A stretch of 13,535 nt of DNA, from NCBI GenBank assembly GCA_020853515.1, contig JADYYU010000385.1:1-13535 (forward strand), written 5' to 3'. Source of the DNA: Chitinophagaceae bacterium (GTDB lineage Bacteria > Bacteroidota > Bacteroidia > Chitinophagales > Chitinophagaceae). The notes under the pieces were generated by a model, which worked only from the letters and a program-made list of their open reading frames with translations, was not told the origin of the DNA and did no database searches. Below are positions 1-8,856 of the stretch, one piece after another. The translations under genes and the position numbers were made by a program. Position 1 is the first letter of the stretch; each line of letters starts with the position of its first letter.

Positions 1-1295
1 GTTACCGTGTCACCGTGAATGTATCTATAGATTGAATAATTGACATTCACAATATACACATAGTCAGAAGTATCAGCATTAGGTAATGAATCACGGATGA
101 TTTCAGCAACGTCATCATCAGTTAAATAAGCTTTGAAACTTTCTGCGATACCGGCTTCAAATAACTGCTGGTCTGTACCTGACCCTGTCAACCAGCCTCT
201 GGCAGTTGCTTCAGCCTGCAAAAATAAACTTTCGTAAGAGGACAGCAATCGCACCGGAGCAGCACCAGAAGCATCATTGAGAGCCTCAGCACCTACATAA
301 TGACTGGCGATTGATTTGCCCGCTGCAGTAGCTGCGTTGTTGAAGTCGCCCTGAGCGATACCAACCACCCCAGACGCACCGGGAACAAAGAAGATATTTA
401 CCCGTGGATCAAAATTAGCATTCATGCTGTCGATCACGGTTTTGCTACCATAAATATTTTGTGTATTACCAACACCTACGATTTCGGAGTACACCGGATT
501 CTGACTTCCGCCGGCTTCTGAAAATCTGATTTTTGCTTCTTCACCTTCAGTTGTAATGAAATACATGAAATTCGGATCGGCTGTAATTGCTGCGATGGTA
601 GCCTGTGCTTTTGCAGGATTTACTTCAGACAGACGCATAGCGACTTTCAGTTTGAGCGTATAGCCAAATGTTCTCCACATGCTCATATCGCCGCTGTACA
701 TCAAATCATCACCACCCGGATGTACCGCTGAATTTTCGTCTATCAACGCGACTGATTCATCAATTTTAGTAATGATACCATCGTAAATTGCAGATTGTAA
801 ATCATAGGCCGGAGAAACGTTCCCTCCATCAGCATCTAAGGCTTTCAGCGCTTCCTTAAATGGTGCATCGCCCCAGGCATCTGTAATCACCTGATAAGTA
901 TAAGCTGTTAACAAGCCGGCAATTGCCATATACTGCTTGTTATTTTTTGCGCTGGCTGCATTGTACACATAATTCAGATCCGTGAGGGCTGATGCATACA
1001 GTATACGCCATGAAGTGTTGTAATTATCAGATGATGGCTGATTCTGATCATACTGCTTGTACTGATTCGCCAGCGGCGATTGTGTCCAGTATTGCGCCCA
1101 GAAAGAACCATTAATCTGAAACTGACCACCGACCACGTGGGCGATAGCTACCTGAGCGGAAGGAAGAACCACTTCTACACCCGGATTATTTGCAATATTA
1201 GGATTGGCATTCACATCAAGGTACTTTTTGCAGCCGCCTGCAAACAATGCACTGATCGCTAATAAGGTGAGTAATTTATATTTATTATATTTCAT
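1..1295 (-). CDS. SusD/RagB-like outer-membrane lipoprotein, C-terminus cut by window edge
   Basis: This is the surface lipoprotein partner of the SusC-like transporter; SusD proteins capture ligand outside the cell and act as a lid on the SusC barrel. The frame is open from the ATG at 1295 to the left edge, giving 431 residues without a stop. It begins MKYNKYKLLTLLAISALFAG and has a lipobox ending in Cys22 (AGGC, then KKYLDVNANPN), the classic lipoprotein start of this family. Aromatic and TPR-like helical segments follow (FWAQYWTQSP near 65-74, QVITDAWGDAPF, DMSMWRTFGYTLKLKVAMRL), which fit the SusD-like_2 type. Family members are usually about 480-550 residues, so perhaps 50-100 residues lie outside the window. 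It starts 25 bp after the susC stop and is surely co-transcribed with it. The ligand cannot be told from the sequence. Confidence 0.9.
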   Translation of the reverse strand, partial: MKYNKYKLLTLLAISALFAGGCKKYLDVNANPNIANNPGVEVVLPSAQVAIAHVVGGQFQINGSFWAQYWTQSPLANQYKQYDQNQPSSDNYNTSWRILYASALTDLNYVYNAASAKNNKQYMAIAGLLTAYTYQVITDAWGDAPFKEALKALDADGGNVSPAYDLQSAIYDGIITKIDESVALIDENSAVHPGGDDLMYSGDMSMWRTFGYTLKLKVAMRLSEVNPAKAQATIAAITADPNFMYFITTEGEEAKIRFSEAGGSQNPVYSEIVGVGNTQNIYGSKTVIDSMNANFDPRVNIFFVPGASGVVGIAQGDFNNAATAAGKSIASHYVGAEALNDASGAAPVRLLSSYESLFLQAEATARGWLTGSGTDQQLFEAGIAESFKAYLTDDDVAEIIRDSLPNADTSDYVYIVNVNYSIYRYIHGDTV

Positions 1296-1320
1296 TTCTT
1301 TTATTTTAGTTTAAGTTATT

Positions 1321-4300
1321 TTAGAAGGTAAATCCGACTTTAAATCCATAGTTTTTAACAGAAGGTCTTGCACTGAAATCAAAACCTTGCTCATTTGAGG
1401 CACCGCCTGAGTTTACTTCCGGATCTGTGTAATCATTTCCTCTGTTGGTCCAGATAGCCAGATTGTTGCCATAAACAGACAAGGTACCTGAACCGATCCA
1501 TGTACGTTTAAACCATTTTTGTGGCATATTGTAACCCAGTGCAAATTCTCTCAGTTTGATATAACCTGCTTTTACCAGATCCTGAGAGGCCGGTTTTACG
1601 TTGGCTGAAGTATAATAATAGTAAGGATCAGTTTTGTAGTCGGTATTTGTAACATATTCACCTGCTGCATTTTTCACTACTGAGTTATCCCATACATATG
1701 GTTCTCTGTTGTTAACGGTTGTAGAAGCTGCAACACCTACAAATTCAAGGATGTCTTTTGTTCTTGAGTAGAAGTAACCACCTTGTTTGGTATCGAACAA
1801 AATGTTCATGAAGAAGCCTTTATATCTTAAATTGGTTCCCCATGATGCAATGAATTTTGGCTGAAATGAGCCCAGGTAAGTAGGTGTAGTAGTTGACAAA
1901 GGATTTCCGCTTAAGGTATCGATGATCTGACGTCCCTGAGGATCTTTCGCGAGGTCAACCGCATAGAAAGTTCCCATTGGTTTGCCTACAGCAGCCACGA
2001 TATTCATACCGCTGAAGCCGCCGATAATCACCTGATCAACGCCACCTGGCAATGAAATAACTTCATTTTTATTTCTGGTATAAGTACCGAAAACATCCCA
2101 TCTGAGGCCGTTGTTTTTCATTTTAATTGGAGTCAGTTGCAATCTGGTTTCAAAACCCTGGTTTCTAACTTCACCTGCATTGATAATTCTGGAGGTAAAG
2201 CCTGAAGAAGATGGCGTTGGCACAGCCAGGATCTGATCTTTCTGCGTACTGGTGTACACGGTGAAGTCAGCTTGTATTCTGTCTTGCAGCAAACCAATTT
2301 CAAAACCAAGTTCTTTTGCGTTTTGTCTTTCATTTTTCAGGTTCGGATTACCCATTGAATTTTGATAGGTAAAACCAGGAATCCCATTGAAAGGGAATAC
2401 ATTTTCGCCAAACCCGCTGTTGATCACTGTAGAAGTAAAACCGGGATTGTTGTTTTGATAAGCGGAAGCATCATTACCTACTGAAGTAATGCTTGCACGC
2501 AATTTACCATGATTAAATGCTTTTTTGGTTGCGTCAGAAAAATGCTGGCTAAATAACCATGAAACACTTGCACCCGGATAGAAGTATGAGCGGTTTACTT
2601 TTGAAAGTGTAGAACTCCAGTCGTTACGGGCAGTAATTTCCAAGAACAGGAATTTATCAAAATCCAGATTTAAGGATCCGTACGCACCGATTTTTCTTGA
2701 TCTTGTCAGGGAGTTTTCAGAAGCAATTTTATCTGTTGCATTGCCGAAATTATAATAATCTTCGATCACCAGTCCGTTTGTAGTAGGATCGATATTAGAT
2801 GAAACAAAGTTACTTCTTCTGCTGTTTACTGAATGTCCGAGTAATAAATTAATACCCAGTTTATCAATCTGATAATTCATATTCAACATCAGATCATTAA
2901 AATATGAGTTGAAATTATCTGTAGATTCGAAGTAACCTCCGTTGATCGATTTAGGAGAACCGTAGAAATCATCTTCAACGGCAATAGTATTGATTTTGGG
3001 TGTTTTGAGATAAATACGATCAGAGATCATTTCACCACCAAAACGGTTGCTTAAAGTAAAGTGCTGATTTAATCTCCAGCCAACCGTAGTTTGACCTAAT
3101 AAACGATCAAATTTATTTCGGTTGTCATAGCGTTCTGCTACATAATACGGATTGTCTGTATAGGCGCCATAGTAGCCATATCTTCTGATACCATTACTAT
3201 CGGTAAAATCCATTGAATTAAATTTATCATCCAGATTTCTCAAATCGCTGATTGGAATATCGCGGGGTTGCTGACATACATTATTCCACACAGAACCATC
3301 TCCTTGTCCGCTTTGATCTAAACGTGAGTTACCATTTACATAGTTCACATTAAAGCTACTGAAAAAGTTATTTGCAAACTCATGGTTTGCATTCAGGCGG
3401 ATACTGTATTTATCAGAAAAGGTATTAGGGGTAACGCCGGTTGCGTTAGAAGAATTGAACGAAAGAAAGAAGTTGCTTTTTTCTGTACCACCTGAAAGGC
3501 TCAGATTGTTTTCATAAGCTTCACCGGTTTGGAAAAAGTCTTTCACATTATCTTCGATCGCAACATAAGGTTTGATTCTTTGGTTGCCGTCAATGATTTG
3601 TCCCCATGGTCTTAACTGGCCATCAAAAGGCAAGCCCCAACTGAAGTTTTCGCGGCGGTCGTCGTTAATACCATGCATATCGCCCTGACCAAACTGATTT
3701 TGGAATTTAGGATACATCAACACTCTTGATCTGGCATAACCTGTGGTAAAGCCCACTTCTGTTTTACCTGATTTTGATTTTGCTTTACCTGATTTAGTAG
3801 TGATCATGATAGCACCATTGGCACCTTCAGAACCGTAAAGTGCAGTCGCTGCAGCACCTTTCAATACAGAAATACTTTCAATATCATCCGGATTCACATC
3901 ATTACCTCTGTTACCAAAGTCAATTTGTTTCAAACTGTTAGCTCTTAAGCGGTTACCGTTATTTACGGGGATACCGTCGATCACGATCAGGGCATTATTA
4001 TTACCACCGATTGACTTTTCACCACGGATTACCACACGGGTAGAACCGCCGATACCTCCGGTTGTATTTGTAATATTCACGCCGGATACTTTACCAGTAA
4101 GGGCACCGAGTGCACTCATATTATTCCCTTTATTAAGGTCATCATTGCTTACCGTGGCCGTGGCGTAACCCAGACTTGACTTTTCCCGCTTGATCGCCTG
4201 GGCAGTTACTACAGTTTCACGGAGTGAAAACTGGTCTGCGACCATTTTGATCACCATGCCGTCCTGTGCCGATTTTTCTGTGGCCTTCATACCGATTGCA

Positions 4301-4518
4301 CTGATCGTCAGTGATTCGCCGTCTTCGACATTTAATTTAAAGTTACCATTGGCGTCTGTTACGGTGCCTTTGGCTGTTCCTTTTACCCGGATCGTAGCGC
4401 CGATAACAGGTTCTCCCTTGTCGTCGAGCACTTTACCTCTGATAGCTTCAGCCTGTGCCAGCACTATTTGCACACCGGCAAACAGCAACGCAATCATTAA
4501 TAATATTGATTTCTTCAT
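1321..4518 (-). CDS. SusC/RagA-family TonB-linked outer-membrane transporter
   Basis: This is a 1065-residue TonB-dependent transporter that imports ligands captured by its SusD partner across the outer membrane, using energy from TonB-ExbBD. Residues 1-21 are a signal peptide ending VLA before Gln22. Residues 26-95 form the carboxypeptidase-regulatory-like beta-sandwich (RGKVLDDKGEPVIGATIRVKG, TDANGNFKL). ETVVTAQ at 101-107 is the SusC/RagA signature and probable TonB-interacting segment. The plug follows, with VIDGIPVNN at 179-187 and VLKGAAATALYGSEGANG from 218. The rest is a 22-strand-type barrel rich in aromatic and Asn residues, ending in Phe (KVGFTF), the normal outer-membrane assembly signal. 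The length is typical. It is first in a susC-susD operon. No glycoside hydrolase, sigma/anti-sigma pair or intact regulator is adjacent in the window, so the substrate is unassigned; it need not be a glycan. Confidence 0.95.
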   Translation of the reverse strand: MKKSILLMIALLFAGVQIVLAQAEAIRGKVLDDKGEPVIGATIRVKGTAKGTVTDANGNFKLNVEDGESLTISAIGMKATEKSAQDGMVIKMVADQFSLRETVVTAQAIKREKSSLGYATATVSNDDLNKGNNMSALGALTGKVSGVNITNTTGGIGGSTRVVIRGEKSIGGNNNALIVIDGIPVNNGNRLRANSLKQIDFGNRGNDVNPDDIESISVLKGAAATALYGSEGANGAIMITTKSGKAKSKSGKTEVGFTTGYARSRVLMYPKFQNQFGQGDMHGINDDRRENFSWGLPFDGQLRPWGQIIDGNQRIKPYVAIEDNVKDFFQTGEAYENNLSLSGGTEKSNFFLSFNSSNATGVTPNTFSDKYSIRLNANHEFANNFFSSFNVNYVNGNSRLDQSGQGDGSVWNNVCQQPRDIPISDLRNLDDKFNSMDFTDSNGIRRYGYYGAYTDNPYYVAERYDNRNKFDRLLGQTTVGWRLNQHFTLSNRFGGEMISDRIYLKTPKINTIAVEDDFYGSPKSINGGYFESTDNFNSYFNDLMLNMNYQIDKLGINLLLGHSVNSRRSNFVSSNIDPTTNGLVIEDYYNFGNATDKIASENSLTRSRKIGAYGSLNLDFDKFLFLEITARNDWSSTLSKVNRSYFYPGASVSWLFSQHFSDATKKAFNHGKLRASITSVGNDASAYQNNNPGFTSTVINSGFGENVFPFNGIPGFTYQNSMGNPNLKNERQNAKELGFEIGLLQDRIQADFTVYTSTQKDQILAVPTPSSSGFTSRIINAGEVRNQGFETRLQLTPIKMKNNGLRWDVFGTYTRNKNEVISLPGGVDQVIIGGFSGMNIVAAVGKPMGTFYAVDLAKDPQGRQIIDTLSGNPLSTTTPTYLGSFQPKFIASWGTNLRYKGFFMNILFDTKQGGYFYSRTKDILEFVGVAASTTVNNREPYVWDNSVVKNAAGEYVTNTDYKTDPYYYYTSANVKPASQDLVKAGYIKLREFALGYNMPQKWFKRTWIGSGTLSVYGNNLAIWTNRGNDYTDPEVNSGGASNEQGFDFSARPSVKNYGFKVGFTF

Positions 4519-4831
4519 GCTTCTAATTTTAATTTAAGTAATAATTCTTGGCGTAAACCTATAAAGATGTTTTAGAATAAGCAAATATTTTTAACATTAT
4601 TTTACATCGGCATTCACTTTTGAGCAAAGCGATCTCTGATATACAGCCCGTTTGATAGAATAGAATACCACCCTGTAAGCCGCTTTGACTAAAAAATGAT
4701 GCCTTTATTCGCTTAATACATGATAAAAATGCAAATTTGTCCCCTTTGAGACTGATTTTCAACGATATACGGATCATTCTTCATATTTATTTCATTATAT
4801 TGATGGCAGAATGGCAGATTTAATTCCGTAA

Positions 4832-4863
4832 CCTCGGCCTCACACGCTTTGTGAACCCTGAGG
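4832..4863. repeat. Imperfect inverted repeat (hairpin)
   Basis: CCTCGG at 4832-4837 pairs with CCTGAGG at 4857-4863 (one bulged T), and TCACA at 4840-4844 pairs with TGTGA at 4850-4854 around a CGCTT loop. Two positions in the middle of the stem do not pair. No T-run follows on either side, so it is not an obvious intrinsic terminator. It could be an operator or a leftover of a mobile element. Confidence 0.35.
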
Positions 4864-4927
4864 CTCTCCCCATCTAAATACTCTTCTTATGAAATGTCGG
4901 TGTTTTATTCATTTTCCTTAAAGTTCA

Positions 4928-5074
4928 TCATTCAGTAAGTACTTTCTGCGCTACCATGCCCACCCTCCAATAATACTCCTCCTTCGTATAATTTCTCACA
5001 TCAATTTCATTTTGTTTGGTAATAGAAAGCAATTGTTCTGCTGAGCCGAATCGTTTTCTTCTATAATTTGCCTT
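4928..5074 (-). pseudogene. Unidentified coding remnant, C-terminal end only
   Basis: Read leftwards from a TGA at 5075-5077, 48 codons stay open to the TGA at 4928-4930 and encode a protein-like sequence: KANYRRKRFGSAEQLLSITK, then QNEIDVRNYTKEEYYWRVGM, ending VAQKVLTE. The composition (charged, amphipathic, YYW, no run of stops) looks more like real protein than the surrounding DNA. There is no start codon in a sensible place, and the sequence upstream is the decayed Crp/Fnr-like gene in another frame. I do not recognise the family. It may be the tail of a gene that once lay downstream of that regulator, or chance. Confidence 0.25.
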
Positions 5075-5147
5075 TCAGTCTGACAAACGGGGATTTTTTG
5101 TCCTTGTTTGGAATTTGCCATTTGCCGGATACGGGTTTACCTCCAAA

Positions 5148-5592
5148 TCACCCCTGCCGACTCGTCATTCGTGCAAAAACCGGTATAAATTGAAAACTTT
5201 CGATACAATTGACCGTTTCAACCTATGCATGCTCAAAAATAATTCGGGATAAACATTCTAGATCATGGCGGCTATCCTATAACTTAAAAAGCCTGGCAGT
5301 ATGCAGAGAAACAATATCTGCATTTTTAGGCTATGGATACCCTTCAAAGAAGTTTTGCCCGTAAACATAATCTCTACCCGAGCAATCAGTTCATTTTCAA
5401 ATGCAAAACTTTCCGTGATATCAGTACCATCCTTAAATAGATTCGGGCAATTCCTGACTTTATAAAATATATCGTTTTACATGCAACCCCACTATTTCGC
5501 AAAAGTACTTTCCCGGCTACCTGTTTCTCCCCTATCACTTCTGGCAAGGCATCTGGAGATGGCGCTGAAATGCTATCATACGGAATAAAAAA
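5148..5592 (-). pseudogene. Decayed Crp/Fnr-family transcriptional regulator
   Basis: Reading leftwards, three frames joined end to end give a recognisable cyclic-nucleotide-binding-like sensor domain of the small Bacteroidota Crp/Fnr type. Frame 1 (5592-5435) gives YDSISAPSPDALPEVIGEKQ followed by GKVLLRNSGVACKTIYFIKSG and IARIY. A one-base deletion near 5435 leads into frame 2 (5434-5328): KDGTDITESFAFENELIARV, EIMFTGKTSLKGIHSL. Another one-base deletion near 5328 leads into frame 3 (5327-5148): NADIVSLHTARLFKL, stop, DSRHDLECLSRIIFEHA, stop, VETVNCIESFQF, ending at a TGA. The in-frame stops are at 5277-5279, 5223-5225 and 5148-5150. The typical protein is about 190 residues; the C-terminal helix-turn-helix is not recognisable and no start codon is clear. 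Two frameshifts plus three nonsense codons mean it is dead. The family call rests on recognising motifs (IYFIKSGxAR, DGxDITxSFxFENE, a motif like LERLGRLIFEH), not on a search. Confidence 0.6.
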
Positions 5593-5850
5593 AACGAAAT
5601 AGCACTCCTATATTAAGCCAATAACATGCACGAAGTAGTCTGAAAAATATCATTTGTTGCCACTGACATTGAATTTTGATGATTAGGATAATCAAACTGT
5701 CCTATCTGTATGGTTGGAATGACAAGAACGTTTAATTTGAATCGCTTAGATTTATTAACTTTCATCTATAAAAACGGGCGCCTTATTTATTATTCTTTTG
5801 CTTGAAACAGAAGCATGATTATATGGCCATGGTATCTGCTTCAAGTTTCG

Positions 5851-5858
5851 TAACTTTG
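5851..5858 (+). promoter_or_regulatory. Bacteroidota -7 box for the repeat-protein gene
   Basis: TAACTTTG is an exact match to the Bacteroidota -7 consensus TAnnTTTG, 23 bp before the ATG at 5882, which would give a leader of roughly 15-20 nt. I see no good -33 TTTG at 18-21 bp upstream, so the assignment rests on the -7 box and its position. Confidence 0.45.
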
Positions 5859-5881
5859 TAAGAATCAACAATATTTTTTAA

Positions 5882-8647
5882 ATGAAAAATAAATTTATGT
5901 TGTTATTGATATTCATCATCAGTAACATGACGATACAGGCACAAAATCCATATGCGAATTATAATCATTGGATTACAGATGATTGGGTATATGCTGTTGC
6001 AAGTGATGGGGTCAATACCTATGTCGGAGGTAGCTTTTCTGCAGTAGGCCCACCCACCGGAGCGGGTACAAAAATCACTGCAACCAATACCAACCCCGAT
6101 TTAAGTCAATGTCGTCCTAATTCACAAGTGACGGTTTCCATACCAGATGGATCAGGGGGCTGGTATATAGGAGGCAATTTTACGACTATCGTTGTAGACT
6201 CTGCGACCACAGTTACCCGCAATTATCTGGCACATATTTTAGCGAATGGCAAATTAGATCTTGTATGGAATCCGAACCCAAATAGTAATGTTTGGGCAAT
6301 AGCCACTGATGGCGCCAATGTTTATGTTGGCGGCTGGTTTACAAGCATTGGGGGGCAAGTGAGAAATCGCCTTGCTAAACTATCAGTTACAGGCACAGGC
6401 TTAGCAGATGCCACTTGGAACCCAAATGTAACAGGCGGTCCTGATGTTGCAGTTTGGAAGTTGATTGTTTCAGGAAGCAATCTCTTTGTATCAGGCAACT
6501 TTTCTAATATCGGGGGACAATTACGTAATCATATTGCAAAAATAAGCACCCTCGGTACCGGTTTAGCAGATGCCGTTTGGAACCCAAATGCAGACGGTGG
6601 AGGTATTGAAGCCATGCTATTGAATGGCAATGATTTGTATGTAGGCGGTAGCTTTTTTAATGTAGGCGGACAGGTAAGAAACAGAATTGCAAAATTAAGT
6701 GCAATAGGTACCGGACAAGCAGATGCCGTATGGGATCCCAATGCGAATGGCAATCAGGTATCATCATTCGCAATCAATGGCAACACATTATATGTTGGCG
6801 GCTATTTTACTTCTATAGGGGGCCTGGCACGCAATAATATAGCCCGAATCAGTACACTGGGAGCTGGCAATGCAATCATAGCCTGGAACCCTAATACGGA
6901 TTATCCTGTCAGAACAATGTCATTGAGTGGCAGCGATTTGTACATAGGAGGAAGTTTTGGAACAATAGGAGGACAACCCTATGCAGCGATCGCTAAATTG
7001 AGTAGTACAGGCAGCGGAGCACCAGACCCTAACTGGAAACCAATCATCAATCGCTATGCTCATATTAATACAATTGCAACCAATGGAAGTGATGTGTATA
7101 TAGGTGGAAGTATGACGATGCTGGGCGGCGTAAAAAGAAACGGATTAGCAAAATTTAGCGCCACCGGAAATTGCGAATTAGATACAGCATGGCATCCGAT
7201 AGCAGCCACAAATAATACCATTTTTGCATTGACCTTACAAGGAAATTATTTGTATGCTGGTGGAGACTTTAATTACCCTCCGGCAACAAAATTAGCTAAA
7301 ATAAGTACTTCGGGTATTGGTTTACTCGATCCGACATGGGGAGGGTCTGCCAACAATATCGTACGTGCCCTTACAGTCTACGGCAACTATCTTTATGTGG
7401 GTGGAGATTTTACTTATGCAGGTGGAAATAGCAGAAACAGAATTTCCCGATTAAGTACCACTACAGGCATTTCAGATCCTGCCTGGGACCCCAATATCAA
7501 TAATACCGTTCGTAGCATTGCAGTGAGTGCTCAAGGAGTCTTTGTTGGGGGCGATTTCACTACTGTAGGTGGTAGCAACCGAAACCGCATTGCGAAAATA
7601 AATTTGGCCAATGGCGCTTTAGATATGACATGGAACGCCAATGCAAACAGTACCGTTCGTGCTTTAGCCCTTGATGGCAATGATGTATATGCAGGAGGAG
7701 ATTTTTCAAATATTGGCACTCAAACCCGATACCGAATCGCGAAATTAAGCACTATTGGTGCAGGCAATGCAGACCCCATTTGGAACCCACATCCCAATAC
7801 CGATTTTAGCAGGGTAAATGCCTTCATCTTACACAGCAATTATCTTTATGCTGCTGGTAATTTTGACACCCTTGGTGGACTGCCAAGAAATAATATCGCG
7901 AAATTAAATCTGACTGGAACAGGGAGTGCTATAGGCAATTGGAATCCGAATGTGTTTAATGAAATTTATACAATGGCAGCTTGTGGAAGTGAACTTTATT
8001 TAGGTGGAGGGTTTCACCAGGTAGGTGGTCAAACACGTGATAATCTTGCCAAAATATCTACCACAACAAACGCCCCATTGCCCGTAAGTTTGAAAGAGTT
8101 TGCAGGCAAAAAAATCAATACTGGCAATCGTTTATACTGGACATCCGCGATGGAACAAAATAATGATTTTTTTACCCTTCAACATAGCACCGATGGTATC
8201 GAATTTAATCAAACAGCCCAGATTCAAAGTCTTGCAATGCAAGGCAACAGCACTGACTTTATAGATTATCAATTTGAAGACCTCCATGCAAAAAGTGGGC
8301 ATAATTATTATCGATTATTGCAAACTGACTTGGATGGAAATCAACAAATAGTATCTAAAACCATCGACCTTATTTGGAATGCCGAGGGGCCTTTGTTTGG
8401 CCTATATCCTAACCCAACAGCTCAGGATTTGAACATTGATATTATGGCTACCCAATCAGGCACTATGCTATTGTGGATTATGGATTTGAATGGTAGAAAA
8501 ATGAAGCAGGTAACAATGCCAGTTACTCCTGGTGCAAATCAGATCTCAATTTCAATATCAGATTTAGCAAAAGGGATATACTTATTTCAAGTAACGGATA
8601 CACAAAACCAACAATTATTATATACTGAAAAACTGGTGATCGAATAA
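5882..8647 (+). CDS. Secreted delta-60/beta-propeller-type repeat protein with T9SS sorting domain
   Basis: A 921-residue protein destined for the cell surface or medium through the type IX secretion system. Residues 1-20 are a Sec signal peptide (MKNKFMLLLIF... ending IQA before Gln21). Residues ~34-735 hold about 14 tandem units of ~50 residues with the pattern V(R/W)AhAhxGxxLYVGGxF, then IGGxxRNRIAKLS, then GxxDxxWNPN; this resembles the delta-60 (DUF5122) repeats predicted to fold as propeller blades. Residues ~736-835 (LPVSLKEFAGKK, LYWTSAMEQNNDFFTLQHST, YYRLLQTDLDGN) are the beta-rich linker common before T9SS sorting domains. From ~836 comes a type A sorting domain with YPNP at 842-845, LNGRKMKQV and KGIYLFQVTD near the end; it is normally cleaved as the cargo is anchored. 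No enzymatic motif is visible, so binding or adhesion is only a guess. An exact -7 box precedes it. Confidence 0.9.
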   Translation: MKNKFMLLLIFIISNMTIQAQNPYANYNHWITDDWVYAVASDGVNTYVGGSFSAVGPPTGAGTKITATNTNPDLSQCRPNSQVTVSIPDGSGGWYIGGNFTTIVVDSATTVTRNYLAHILANGKLDLVWNPNPNSNVWAIATDGANVYVGGWFTSIGGQVRNRLAKLSVTGTGLADATWNPNVTGGPDVAVWKLIVSGSNLFVSGNFSNIGGQLRNHIAKISTLGTGLADAVWNPNADGGGIEAMLLNGNDLYVGGSFFNVGGQVRNRIAKLSAIGTGQADAVWDPNANGNQVSSFAINGNTLYVGGYFTSIGGLARNNIARISTLGAGNAIIAWNPNTDYPVRTMSLSGSDLYIGGSFGTIGGQPYAAIAKLSSTGSGAPDPNWKPIINRYAHINTIATNGSDVYIGGSMTMLGGVKRNGLAKFSATGNCELDTAWHPIAATNNTIFALTLQGNYLYAGGDFNYPPATKLAKISTSGIGLLDPTWGGSANNIVRALTVYGNYLYVGGDFTYAGGNSRNRISRLSTTTGISDPAWDPNINNTVRSIAVSAQGVFVGGDFTTVGGSNRNRIAKINLANGALDMTWNANANSTVRALALDGNDVYAGGDFSNIGTQTRYRIAKLSTIGAGNADPIWNPHPNTDFSRVNAFILHSNYLYAAGNFDTLGGLPRNNIAKLNLTGTGSAIGNWNPNVFNEIYTMAACGSELYLGGGFHQVGGQTRDNLAKISTTTNAPLPVSLKEFAGKKINTGNRLYWTSAMEQNNDFFTLQHSTDGIEFNQTAQIQSLAMQGNSTDFIDYQFEDLHAKSGHNYYRLLQTDLDGNQQIVSKTIDLIWNAEGPLFGLYPNPTAQDLNIDIMATQSGTMLLWIMDLNGRKMKQVTMPVTPGANQISISISDLAKGIYLFQVTDTQNQQLLYTEKLVIE

Positions 8648-8856
8648 GGGCTAATGCAATTGATTTCATCTGCTTTGGTAGAAAATAATAACTCTCCCAA
8701 AACATTATACAACTCCTTCTTTTTTCCTTGTTTGTTTTTGATATAGAAAACGGCACTTGTTGGATTTGGAAAGACCTCTAATGTCTCGCTCTCTTCTCTC
8801 ACACTCACACCGCCCAGTGCCCAGCACACCTGCGCACCCAGGCTGTAGTTTGGCAT
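8587..8856 (-). pseudogene. Truncated T9SS sorting-domain fragment
   Basis: On the strand opposite the repeat-protein gene, the frame open from about 8950 leftwards encodes a sequence with a clear T9SS type A sorting-domain start: GAQVCWALGGVSVREESETL, then EVFPNPTSAVFYIKNKQGKK, then KELYNVLGELLFSTKADEI. A complete domain would continue with a turn and a final KGxYxLxV-type strand of ~25 residues. Here the likeness stops at DEIN (8659-8670), right where the convergent gene ends, and the remaining codons to 8587 are simply the complement of that gene. No signal peptide or cargo domain precedes it; the nearest ATG is at 8856 but the frame opens earlier. It looks like the tail of a former cargo gene cut at a recombination point. 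A short expressed ORF cannot be excluded. Confidence 0.55.

Larger units (their letters stand above)
4519..5881. other. 1.36-kb gene-free divergent region with decayed coding sequence
   Basis: This region lies between the divergently transcribed susC and the repeat-protein gene and must contain both promoters. No intact gene is visible. Two stretches on the minus strand retain protein-like sequence (5148-5592, Crp/Fnr-like; 4928-5074, unidentified), and an imperfect hairpin sits at 4832-4863. The 120 bp before susC are AT-rich with no exact TAnnTTTG box. Confidence 0.7.

Noticed and set aside
4582..4739. Candidate -7 boxes for susC: AATATTTG (minus strand, 4582-4589) and CAAATTTG (4732-4739)
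   Set aside because: Neither is an exact TAnnTTTG. The first has no -33 partner at 18-21 bp and the second only a TTG 20 bp away in an AT-rich background; not strong enough to annotate.
4559..4777. Minus-strand 72-codon frame upstream of susC
   Set aside because: Its composition is that of AT-rich non-coding DNA, it matches no family I know, and it occupies the leader/promoter region of susC.
5882..8090. Internal repeats in the 921-aa gene as a DNA-level mobile or recombination array
   Set aside because: The ~150-bp periodicity is conserved at protein level with many synonymous differences between units, so it reflects an old protein repeat.
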